DNA from: Blautia glucerasea
Lineage (GTDB): Bacteria > Bacillota > Clostridia > Lachnospirales > Lachnospiraceae
Assembly: GCF_013304385.1 (NCBI RefSeq)
Contig: NZ_JAAITU010000009.1
Location: forward strand, 27,128-91,127
Length of the DNA: 64,000 nt
Direction: 5' to 3'
In this document: piece after piece, positions 45,060 to 52,151 of the stretch
Layout of the letters: each line of letters opens with the position of its first letter
How positions within the stretch are numbered: position 1 is the stretch's first letter
Program-made: the position numbers and the translations under genes
Notes under the pieces: model-generated
The model's input: only the letters and a program-made list of their open reading frames with translations
Databases searched by the model: none
What the model was told of the DNA's origin: nothing

Positions 45060-45926
45060 ATGAAAAAGGTAAAACATATTTTTTCAACGGCTGCATTATT
45101 ATTCACACTTGGTCTTTGTGTACTGTTTGCAAGCCCTGTCCAGGCCAAGTCCAACCCGACCAAAGTAGCGCTGCAGCCAGGCAGGATTTATCGACGGTAC
45201 GATATTACAGGGAATGGCAAACGTGACAAGATCCAGATCAAGACAACACCTACCACCGACAGCGACGGAAGCATCTCAGATTTTTCCATTTATGTGAATG
45301 GCAAAAAGGCTTACACATTAAACTCAATCCGCAATTTCTACAAAGAGGATGTATGTGCCCAGCTTTATACATTAAGTAACGGAAAGCCTTTCCTTTATCT
45401 GTATGTAGCATTTGAGAACGGAGACGGACCGGTATGCGGGATCTTCCAGTACAAAGGACGCAGGCTGAATGAGATCATTGATTTCCAGGAAACCCTGGAG
45501 ACCTATGGCTATCATCAGATGGGCTATGTTACCGGAGTTTCAGGCAATCGTTTGTATGTTTCCCAGGAACTTAATTCTTACTCACTGGGTCTTAATTCTA
45601 TTCGGTTTGTCTACAAGTATTCCAGAGGTACTCTTGTGCCAGCCAGCAAATATGGTTCATACACCAGTATCTATACCTTAAACGGCAGATCCAGATATCT
45701 GACTGCCAACCGTGATATCCCGGTATATACTACCGCCTATGCAAATGCCTCCCTGAAATTCAATATTCTTAAAGGAGACCGGGTACGCATCAATAAATGT
45801 GCACTGATCAAAGGCAAAATGTATATTCAGATTTCTTCTAAGGGAATGACCGGGTGGATCCTTCCGGCAACCTCTTATCCGGAAACTGCAGAGTATCAGC
45901 AATTTACTGAAACCCAATACGCAGGA
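45060..45926 (+). CDS. Secreted protein with SH3-like C-terminal domain
   Basis: 289 residues from the ATG at 45060 (GGAGG box 6 nt upstream). A signal peptide (1-29) ends SPVQAKS. The middle part begins YDITGNGKRDKIQIKTTPTT, a calcium-loop-like strand seen in VCBS/FG-GAP-type repeats, and continues as a beta-rich domain to about 210. The C-terminal 80 residues resemble a bacterial SH3 domain (IPVYTTAYANASLKFNILKGD, GMTGWILP), often a cell-wall binder. The leader is occupied by the 181-bp element. The stop codon TGA forms the first three bases of the 71-bp repeat. Function is not known. Confidence 0.8.
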
Positions 45927-45997
45927 TGATTCTGTAAAGAATATGTCAGCTTACGCTGACCAGAATCACGCGCCAAGTCTCGCGACTGCTCGACTTG
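45927..45997 (+). repeat. 71-bp dispersed palindromic repeat, copy B
   Basis: Inverted copy of 12462-12532 with about two differences. It begins with the stop codon of the secreted SH3-like gene and holds the same GATTCTG/CAGAATC and GTCAGC/GCTGAC stems. Confidence 0.85.
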
Positions 45998-46015
45998 AAT
46001 ATTCTGTTTATGCAG

Positions 46016-46066
46016 CAGGGACCATACAGCTGTTTTATATGCAGCTGCATGGCCCCTGTTTCGTTT
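46016..46066 (+). terminator. Terminator after the secreted SH3-like gene
   Basis: CAGGG-CCAT-CAGCTG stem pairing with CAGCTG-ATGG-CCCTG, followed by TTTCGTTT. Confidence 0.7.
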
Positions 46067-46120
46067 CTATGATTTTAATTTCATTGTAACTGTTCCGTAT
46101 CCTCACCGTTACGATTGTTA

Positions 46121-46900
46121 TTATCTACTATTCTTATCTTTCAGGATCAGGTTACGGATTCCCTCCACAGCTGTTCGTACAGCCATATCCGTATCATGCA
46201 CAACCGGATTCTCCAGACCCAGACGTTCTCTTTCCTGGTTAGCGATCACCAGAAAGCAGGCTCCGGTCCTTACCCGCAGGCAGCTTCCTACAATAAAAAG
46301 TGCTGCTGATTCCATTTCCGAGGCAAGGCACCCCAATCGTTTCCAGGCTTCCCATTTGTTCAGAAGCTGATAGCTTACCGGCTTCACTTCCGGCTCATGC
46401 TGTCCGTAAAAGGAATCTTTGCTTTGCACAACGCCTGTATGATAAACATATCCGGCCTTCTCGGCAGCCTCTGCCAGTGCGTTGGTCACTCCCAGATCCG
46501 GAACTGCCGGATATTCAATAGGCGCATATTCCCTGCTTGTCCCTTCCATACGTACAGAACCTGTAGCGATCACAATATCACCGCTTTTTATTTCCGGCTG
46601 CATGCCTCCGCAAGTACCAATCCGCACAAAGGTATCTGCCCCGCATCGGTACAGTTCTTCCACAGCAATGGCTGTAGATGGACCACCGATCCCAGTGGAT
46701 GTTACACTGACTTTTTCTCCTTCCAGCGTTCCTGTATATGTTACAAATTCTCTGTTGTCAGCAATCCGTACAGGATCCTGAAAATACTGTGCGATCTTTT
46801 CACATCTGCCCGGATCTCCTGGCAGGATCACATATTTTCCCACTTCCCCAGGTGCTACCTGAATATGATACAGCCGGTTATCTTCTGAATAATTCTTCAT
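46121..46900 (-). CDS. udp: Uridine phosphorylase
   Basis: 259 residues from the ATG at 46900 (GGGAGGG box 6 nt upstream). Signature blocks are [36 protein letters not shown] and SEMESAALF, all typical of the PNP/UDP nucleoside phosphorylase type 1 family and closest to uridine phosphorylase. It releases uracil and ribose 1-phosphate from uridine. Its leader is an antitoxin-like RNA unit with its own promoter and hairpin (46924-47023), the only promoter seen upstream. Confidence 0.9.
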   Translation of the reverse strand: MKNYSEDNRLYHIQVAPGEVGKYVILPGDPGRCEKIAQYFQDPVRIADNREFVTYTGTLEGEKVSVTSTGIGGPSTAIAVEELYRCGADTFVRIGTCGGMQPEIKSGDIVIATGSVRMEGTSREYAPIEYPAVPDLGVTNALAEAAEKAGYVYHTGVVQSKDSFYGQHEPEVKPVSYQLLNKWEAWKRLGCLASEMESAALFIVGSCLRVRTGACFLVIANQERERLGLENPVVHDTDMAVRTAVEGIRNLILKDKNSR

Positions 46901-46921
46901 AGCATGCCCTCCCAATTTGCA

Positions 46922-46988
46922 AGAAGCCCTCAGAGCTGCAGCTCTGGGGGCTTTCGTTTATCATGGAATCTCATAACTTTTCTTAACT
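46922..46988 (-). ncRNA. Orphan antitoxin-like small RNA / udp leader
   Basis: This copy matches the antitoxin unit at 48104-48212 over about 110 bp, including promoter, pairing segment (plus-strand TCTCATAACTTTTCTT) and terminal hairpin AAGCCCTCAGAG...CTCTGGGGGCTT. Predicted length is about 65 nt from the TATGAT promoter. No toxin frame is present where it should be; udp lies there instead, with its start 24 bp beyond the hairpin. Confidence 0.6.
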
Positions 46989-46994
46989 GTTATT

Positions 46995-47023
46995 ATCATA
47001 TGCCAGAACCGGCAAAGTGTCAA
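46995..47023 (-). promoter_or_regulatory. Promoter of the orphan RNA / udp leader
   Basis: TTGACA (47018-47023) and TATGAT (46995-47000), 17-bp spacer, minus strand; identical in form to the antitoxin promoter at 48184-48212. Confidence 0.75.
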
Positions 47024-47030
47024 CCAAAAA

Positions 47031-47124
47031 AGTGTTTTTAACGTGTATTCTATGAACCAAAAATGTCTTTTAAGCGTGTATTCTATAAATCAAATAAGTG
47101 TTTTTTAGCGTCTATTCCTGTTCC
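47031..47124. repeat. Three imperfect 31-34 bp direct repeats
   Basis: Units begin AGTGTTTTTAACGTGTATTC, ATGTCTTTTAAGCGTGTATT and AGTGTTTTTTAGCGTCTATT at 47031, 47063 and 47097. They lie between the rpiB stop and the orphan RNA promoter. Confidence 0.75.
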
Positions 47125-47145
47125 TGGCATTTAATAATTCCCTGC

Positions 47146-47709
47146 TTATTTCTCAGGTCTATCCGGAAGGATAACCTCTCCAAGATGCTTTAATTCAAAA
47201 CCGTTTTTCTTGAACTCTTCATAGTCAAAAGCTTCCAGCTCATCATATGCAAGTTTATGGAACTCATAGAAATTCGGCCAGTCTTCATAGCCATCACCCA
47301 GATTGTGCTCCAGGAATGCATCTGCAATCTCAATACCCATCTGATGAGCAACATAATGGCCACCCATAGCAATAACATTACAGTTATTACCTGTGATACA
47401 TCTAAGTGCTGCAGGAACACTTTCTACAACTGCTGCGTGTACATGCGGGCATTTGCTTGCTGCGATATGGATGCCCATACCTGTTCCGCAGAAGATCATA
47501 GCTCTCTCAAATTCTCCCTCAGCAATCTTTGCTCCAACCTTTAATCCGATTCTGTGGAACATCTCCGGATTCTCTTCATCTGCAGAGCGAACACCGATGT
47601 CGGTAACTGTCCATCCTTTTTTCTTAAGGTGAGCAACAACTGCCTCTTTTAACTCAAATCCTGCAAAATCTGCTGCAACCAAAACCTGTTTGTCTTTTAC
47701 TGTTTTCAT
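47146..47709 (-). CDS. rpiB: RpiB/LacAB-family sugar-phosphate isomerase (ribose-5-P / allose-6-P)
   Basis: 187 residues; the N-terminal 145 form the RpiB domain (LVAADFAGFELKEAV, FCGTGMGIHIAASK with the active-site cysteine, and GNNCNVIAMGGHYV), followed by a C-terminal extension of about 40 residues. RpiB-type enzymes isomerise ribose 5-phosphate and allose 6-phosphate; in E. coli the same gene (alsI) belongs to the allose operon. The promoter carries the same GCGTAAAC operator as alsE, which supports allose-6-phosphate to allulose-6-phosphate isomerisation. It is monocistronic. Confidence 0.85.
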   Translation of the reverse strand: MKTVKDKQVLVAADFAGFELKEAVVAHLKKKGWTVTDIGVRSADEENPEMFHRIGLKVGAKIAEGEFERAMIFCGTGMGIHIAASKCPHVHAAVVESVPAALRCITGNNCNVIAMGGHYVAHQMGIEIADAFLEHNLGDGYEDWPNFYEFHKLAYDELEAFDYEEFKKNGFELKHLGEVILPDRPEK

Positions 47710-47742
47710 GATCCTTCTCCTTTTTCACCCCAAAATATAAAA

Positions 47743-47760
47743 AGCGTTATCGTTTACGCT
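47743..47760 (-). promoter_or_regulatory. LacI-type operator of rpiB
   Basis: AGCGTTATCGTTTACGCT (plus strand) is a near-palindrome with central CG and a GCGTAAAC arm on the minus strand, 4 bp downstream of the -10 box. Confidence 0.7.
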
Positions 47761-47764
47761 TTTT

Positions 47765-47793
47765 ATTATACTGTATTTTTGTGGAAAAAGCAA
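47765..47793 (-). promoter_or_regulatory. Promoter of rpiB
   Basis: TTGCTT (47788-47793) and TATAAT (47765-47770), 17-bp spacer, minus strand. Confidence 0.75.
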
Positions 47794-47925
47794 GTTGTTT
47801 ATGTGTTTTTTACATATTATTTTGGTATTTTTATCCAGAGGAGTATCGAACGACCACGTGTCGAAAAGATACGTCCACATAAAGTTTATATTATTTCAAA
47901 TTTGTTCCAATTCACTCTATTTTAT

Positions 47926-47933
47926 GTTATACT
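47926..47933 (+). promoter_or_regulatory. Extended -10 promoter of the type I toxin
   Basis: TG at 47925-47926 lies one base before TATACT (47928-47933), an extended -10 box; the -35 is weak. Transcription would start near 47940, giving a leader of about 30 nt in which CCTCC (47949-47953) can pair with the GGAGG ribosome binding site (47962-47966). Confidence 0.55.
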
Positions 47934-47970
47934 AAAAGAGCTGTCGTACCTCCAGCAGAAAGGAGGGGGA

Positions 47971-48066
47971 ATGCTCATGGATGAACTTCTTACAACTTTT
48001 CTTGTTTCCGTTTTAGCAGGCGTAGTTAGCTACTACATATGCAAATGGCTGGACGGAGAACAATAG
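47971..48066 (+). CDS. 31-residue membrane peptide, Fst/Ldr-like type I toxin candidate
   Basis: MLMDELLTTFL starts a single hydrophobic helix (about 6-23) ending in the charged tail ICKWLDGEQ. This order (short N-terminus, one helix with LAGVVS, Trp, polar tail) is that of Fst/Ldr-type toxins. A strong AAGGAGGGGG box lies just before the ATG; a second in-frame ATG is at 47977. Bases 47988-48003 (TCTTACAACTTTTCTT), in the first codons, recur in the convergent RNA locus at 48158. Predicted action is insertion in the inner face of the membrane when the RNA antitoxin is lost. Recognition is by architecture, not by a database match. Confidence 0.7.
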   Translation: MLMDELLTTFLVSVLAGVVSYYICKWLDGEQ

Positions 48067-48103
48067 ACAGCAACAGCCTAAACGGATTAGCTCACCGTAA
48101 CGA

Positions 48104-48177
48104 GCAAGAAAGCCCTCAGAGTTGCAGCTCTGGGGGCTTTCGTTTTGCTACATGGAATCTTACAACTTTCCTTAGCT
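48104..48177 (-). ncRNA. Convergent antitoxin RNA of the type I module
   Basis: A consensus minus-strand promoter predicts an RNA from about 48177 to the bidirectional hairpin at 48109-48140. Its 5' part is complementary to the toxin mRNA start region through the repeat TCTTACAACTTTCCTT (48158-48173, one mismatch to 47988-48003). The terminator stem lies at the 3' ends of both transcripts. This is the layout of Fst/par antitoxin RNA II. Confidence 0.65.
48109..48140. terminator. Bidirectional terminator shared by toxin mRNA and antitoxin RNA
   Basis: AAAGCCCTCAGAG...CTCTGGGGGCTTT with loop TTGCAG; followed by TTTCGTTTTG on the plus strand and TTTCTTG on the minus strand. Confidence 0.8.
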
Positions 48178-48183
48178 GTTATT

Positions 48184-48212
48184 ATCATATGCCAGAACTG
48201 GCAAAATGTCAA
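48184..48212 (-). promoter_or_regulatory. Promoter of the antitoxin RNA
   Basis: TTGACA (48207-48212) and TATGAT (48184-48189), 17-bp spacer, minus strand; much stronger than the toxin promoter, as expected for a type I antitoxin. Confidence 0.8.
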
Positions 48213-48330
48213 CTAAAAATTACTATCATTCCAGATCCAGATTATATCACAGGAATATACCTTATAACAGCCGCGTGTACACGTAACCCTGTTACTTTCT
48301 GAAATTAAACCCTGGTTATTTTTACAACAC

Positions 48331-48984
48331 TCAGATCCCCAACTCCAGGATTTTCTTTGAGATTGCCTCTGCCATCAGATAATGATCCTTTTTGGTAAGG
48401 TGCATATAATCAATGGTATTCGGCCCATCTGTGGCGATCTGATTTGCATCCAAATATGCACAGCCGGTAAGCTCTGCCACAATCTTGTATTCTGCTGCCA
48501 GTTCCCGTGTCTTTTGAGCACATCCTCTACCCATAGAACCAGTAAATGGGCTGTCAATATATCTCTCATCCATATTCTGAGGCGTGATCAGCAGAATGTT
48601 TGGTTTTTCTTCTGCCCAGCAGTCTTTTACAGACTGGGCTTTCTGGATCAGCCGCTTCATGCCAAGCGCAATACAGGCGGCATTTGACCCAAACCTTTCC
48701 TTTGCATCATTCGTTCCCAGCATGATGATAAGAAGGCTGACCGGCTCATGGGTCATGAGACAGGTATACATATGAGTCAGTCCGCAAAGCCCCTCTTCCA
48801 AAGGATCCTCAAAGCAGGTTGTCCTGCCGTTTAAACCTTCCTCGATCACCAGATAATCCTCTCCCAACCGTTTCTGAAGCAGGCAGGTCCAGCGCTCATT
48901 TTCATTGAATCTGCCACAGCCGCCTTCTACCGGAAAATAGCCGTGCGTATTAGAATCCCCGAAACACACAATATGTTTTTTCAT
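48331..48984 (-). CDS. SGNH-hydrolase (arylesterase-like)
   Basis: 217 residues with no signal peptide. SGNH blocks are complete: nucleophile Ser11 in FGDSNTHG, glycine-asparagine in EEGLNGRTT, Asn in MLGTNDAK, and the catalytic Asp/His pair in DYMHLT near the C-terminus. The closest type is the arylesterase/acyl-CoA thioesterase group with GDSNTxG. It may remove acyl or acetyl groups from imported carbohydrate or aryl esters; the substrate is not evident. It has a GGAGG box 8 nt upstream and is monocistronic. Confidence 0.88.
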   Translation of the reverse strand: MKKHIVCFGDSNTHGYFPVEGGCGRFNENERWTCLLQKRLGEDYLVIEEGLNGRTTCFEDPLEEGLCGLTHMYTCLMTHEPVSLLIIMLGTNDAKERFGSNAACIALGMKRLIQKAQSVKDCWAEEKPNILLITPQNMDERYIDSPFTGSMGRGCAQKTRELAAEYKIVAELTGCAYLDANQIATDGPNTIDYMHLTKKDHYLMAEAISKKILELGI

Positions 48985-49271
48985 CCCAAGTACCTCCCAT
49001 ATAACACCTTTCTCATATTACTTTCTTTTCGATTTACAAAAGTTTATTGTATTCGTAATTACTTCTGTCCTATATAATTATGTATACACTATTCACAAAA
49101 CAACTGCAAGGTTTCTTTTTTATTTAGTGATATTTCTGTAATCTGATACATTCGTTTGCTCTATAACATAATTTAGAAGTAAAATCTGTCTTGAAGTTTC
49201 CCACATTATATTCCTAATCAACAGTCCTTGTGGTACAATCATATTAATCTATTTGAAAGGAATTTCTGCAT
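48985..49271. other. Divergent promoter region
   Basis: About 287 bp, AT-rich, between the SGNH gene (minus) and the nitroreductase gene (plus). TACAAT preceded by TGG near 49234-49242 may be an extended -10 box for the nitroreductase. No gene or repeat was seen. Confidence 0.5.
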
Positions 49272-50048
49272 ATGCAACATCAGCATTTTTTAACAATTGA
49301 TTCCAAATCCTGCATCAAATGCGGTTTATGTATTAAGGACTGCGTGATAAATAATCTTCATATGGGCAAAGACAGCGCAGTTGCCATAAAAAACACTTGC
49401 CTTGCCTGTGGCCATTGCGTTGCAATCTGTCCCCAAAATGCAGTCAGTCTTTCTGATTTTGAAGACTCCCCTTTACCAGTTCTTCCTTCATCTGCTTTTA
49501 CCGGCTCAGATTTAGTTCAGCTGATCCGTCAAAGGCGTTCGATCAGACAGTTTCAAAATCGTAAAGTTCCTCAGGAACTCCTCAAACAGCTGCTTACGGC
49601 CGGACAGTACACACCTACTGCCAGCAACAGCCAGAATGTTTCTTATCTTGTTATCCGTGAAAACATCGCCAGCTACGAACAGCCTGCCCTTAGTACACTT
49701 CGCCGGCTGAAAAGAATACAAAGTATTTTTTCCCACAGCTGGGACAACTTTTCTATAGACGAACATTTTCTGTTCAAAAAAGCCCCGCTGGTGATGATCA
49801 TTAAATCACCTGACCTTGTAAATGCTTCGCTTGCAGCTGCTTCTATTGAATTAACCGCAAATGCCTTTGGATTAGGTGTTCTGTACAGCGGTTTTTTCAG
49901 CCTTGCATTAAAACATTCCCGTAAACTTCAGAAAAAACTGTTGCTTTCTTCGCGCAATGAAGCTGTCCTTGCTCTTGCAGTCGGCTATCCTGCAGTAAAA
50001 TATAAGCGTACAGCACAAAAAGAACATCCTGTCGTAAGCTATGATTAA
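49272..50048 (+). CDS. Ferredoxin-nitroreductase fusion
   Basis: 258 residues. Two [4Fe-4S] motifs lie in the first 65 residues (CIKCGLCIKDC and CLACGHCVAICP). A nitroreductase-like FMN domain follows (about 78-240) with IRQRRSIRQFQ at the flavin phosphate loop, PTASNSQNVSYLVI, and ANAFGLGVLYSGFF. Such fusions take electrons from low-potential carriers and reduce flavin-dependent substrates; the physiological substrate is not known. It starts after a weak AAAGGA box and stands alone. Confidence 0.9.
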   Translation: MQHQHFLTIDSKSCIKCGLCIKDCVINNLHMGKDSAVAIKNTCLACGHCVAICPQNAVSLSDFEDSPLPVLPSSAFTGSDLVQLIRQRRSIRQFQNRKVPQELLKQLLTAGQYTPTASNSQNVSYLVIRENIASYEQPALSTLRRLKRIQSIFSHSWDNFSIDEHFLFKKAPLVMIIKSPDLVNASLAAASIELTANAFGLGVLYSGFFSLALKHSRKLQKKLLLSSRNEAVLALAVGYPAVKYKRTAQKEHPVVSYD

Positions 50049-50082
50049 GCCTGCGCAGGATGTTAATCTTTTTAAATCTCTT

Positions 50083-50895
50083 CTAAATCAGTTTTCTGTT
50101 TGGCATATAAATGCTTGATTCGATCCAGGCTTCTGCACCTGTATACTCAAGAACCGATAGCTTGCTTAATGTATTTGCCACATTCCAGGAAAGCGGAGCA
50201 CGTTTCCAGTCAATATCACCGATAAAATGAAATTCTCCTTCTGCTTTCCATGCCTTTTTTATTACATTTTCTGTGGGCAGATACGTCGCATAGCTTACAT
50301 CAGCGCCGTTCAGGTCTACTGCCGGGAAATGCTTATATCCAAGCCAGCTTTTTCCTTCACCTGCTTTAATGCCAGCATCAATCTCTTCCTGTGTTTTTTC
50401 TTTCAGATTCCATAATTTTCCTTCCAGAAGCCTTGTTCCTTCTTCAGCTGCATAGAATCTTACTTCTCCATCCAGCTTCTGAGCATCCGGAACCTCTGCC
50501 ATTAATTTTGCTGCGCCGAGTAGTTCTCTTCCCAAAAGGATAGGATAGAACTTGTCCATCCAGAGAACCAGGGCATAGGATCCTTCTGCATAGTCTCTTT
50601 TCCCTTTAAATTCAACATCTACATCTACGCAGACAAGATTGTACCCGCCACCTGCCATATAATCAATGCCACGGCACTCTGCAAAGCAAATACTTATAAT
50701 TGCCGGATCTTTTGCAATATATCCAGGCGGCAGAAGTTTCTGTACCATATCTCGGTCTGTTCTGTAGGATACTTTATATCTTCTGTTTTCATTGTAATGT
50801 GCCCCTACCAATGCATCCCTTCCATCTTTTCCAGGCGGAAGAAGACTTACCGGCATAAAATAGTTTTCGTTTTCCTTAAATTCAAAGTTTCTCAT
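50083..50895 (-). CDS. Acetoacetate decarboxylase superfamily protein
   Basis: 270 residues. The ADC fold is visible: GHYNENRRYKVSYRTD-like first strand, FAECRGIDYMAGGGYN and the active-site segment LGRELLGAAKLMAEV, where Lys130 aligns with the Schiff-base lysine. The second lysine of the KK pair in clostridial Adc is replaced by Leu131, which may alter the reaction; superfamily members include aldolase-dehydratases. It is the last gene after the iron alcohol dehydrogenase, 71 bp apart on the same strand. True acetoacetate decarboxylation is uncertain. Confidence 0.82.
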   Translation of the reverse strand: MRNFEFKENENYFMPVSLLPPGKDGRDALVGAHYNENRRYKVSYRTDRDMVQKLLPPGYIAKDPAIISICFAECRGIDYMAGGGYNLVCVDVDVEFKGKRDYAEGSYALVLWMDKFYPILLGRELLGAAKLMAEVPDAQKLDGEVRFYAAEEGTRLLEGKLWNLKEKTQEEIDAGIKAGEGKSWLGYKHFPAVDLNGADVSYATYLPTENVIKKAWKAEGEFHFIGDIDWKRAPLSWNVANTLSKLSVLEYTGAEAWIESSIYMPNRKLI

Positions 50896-50966
50896 AATTA
50901 CCCTCCTATTTTGTTTTTCCTGTTTTTATGCATCGTGCTGTGACTGACAGGTGCCACGTCCGTTAA

Positions 50967-52151
50967 TTATAAAGACTCATTCCCAGCATACAGAATGCTT
51001 TTAATATCCCCGATCTGCAAAGGAACAAGCTTTCCTACCTTCCTACCGCATACTTTCCATATTTTTTCGGCTACCAGATCCAACTGCCCTTTATCAAACT
51101 CCAGTTCTGGATTCAGATCCTTATATACAGATGGAGCCTGGATTTTTTTCAGCCACTGACAGTATTTTTCGATTCCCAGTCTGGCACATTCCACAGTTTT
51201 TTCTTCCTGTATCCCCATTACATTCCTTGCAAATCTTGCAAAAATTTCAGGTCTTTTTTGATAAACATGCAGCATCCATCTTGGGGTAATAACCCCTAAT
51301 CCGCCACCATGATGTGTATCAAAGAAACCACTGAACCGTTCCTCTATATTATGACAGCTCATTTCTGCCTCTCCCCTGCCGATTTTTGTAAGACCGGTAC
51401 CCCAGGTCATGGTAGAACTCCAGAGAAGCTCGCCTCTTGCCAGCAGATTTTGCGGATCTTCATGCAATTGCTCTGCACATTTCATAACAGTTCGGATGAT
51501 ACCCTCCGAAAACTGAAGCTGAAATTCACTGTCCATATCACCATTCATATAAAATTCAAAGGTATGGCTGAGAACATCCATAATTCCCCAGATTGTCATT
51601 TTTTCCGGCAATGTTGCCGTTAATTCCGGATCCATAAAACACAATTTGGGAAATGCCGTATAACACCAGAATTTTTCTCTTTTATCACGGTCTACAACTA
51701 CTGCCGTATTATTCAGTTCTGTCCCTGTTGCTGCAATCGTAGGAATCATAACCGTATCTATAGACTGTGTATCTTTATCTGCATCCCCCCACACATAATC
51801 CCTGGCATCAATTCCGGTTTTTGCTGACATGGCTATGATTTTGGAGCAATCCATAACGGAACCGCCGCCCAGGGCAACCACACAGTCTGCCTGCTTCTCT
51901 GCCGCCATGTGTACACCCTCATATACATTGGTCATTTTGGGATTTGTAGGAACAGGGCTGATCTCAAAAACTTCTCCACCTGCTTTTTGCAGCTGTTCCT
52001 TCACTTTGTCATATGTTCCCAGTTTCCTGGAGCTTCTGGTTGATACCAGCAAATATCTTTTATATTTCCCGGAGAGTTTTTCCCCTATCTGCCTGATACA
52101 GCCATTTCCAAATACAGTTTCCACAGGATTCCAGTATTCAAAGTCTTTCAT
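50967..52151 (-). CDS. Iron-dependent alcohol dehydrogenase
   Basis: 394 residues from the ATG at 52151 (GGAGG box 8 nt upstream). The NAD(P) loop VVALGGGSVMDCSK and metal ligands in MDVLSHTFEFY and FFDTHHGGGLGVITP place it in the group III iron-ADH family near NADPH-dependent butanol dehydrogenases (YqhD/BdhA-like). It overlaps the glycosidase gene by 14 bp, so it belongs to the same operon. It likely reduces an aldehyde from sugar breakdown; the exact substrate is unknown. Confidence 0.9.
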   Translation of the reverse strand: MKDFEYWNPVETVFGNGCIRQIGEKLSGKYKRYLLVSTRSSRKLGTYDKVKEQLQKAGGEVFEISPVPTNPKMTNVYEGVHMAAEKQADCVVALGGGSVMDCSKIIAMSAKTGIDARDYVWGDADKDTQSIDTVMIPTIAATGTELNNTAVVVDRDKREKFWCYTAFPKLCFMDPELTATLPEKMTIWGIMDVLSHTFEFYMNGDMDSEFQLQFSEGIIRTVMKCAEQLHEDPQNLLARGELLWSSTMTWGTGLTKIGRGEAEMSCHNIEERFSGFFDTHHGGGLGVITPRWMLHVYQKRPEIFARFARNVMGIQEEKTVECARLGIEKYCQWLKKIQAPSVYKDLNPELEFDKGQLDLVAEKIWKVCGRKVGKLVPLQIGDIKSILYAGNESL

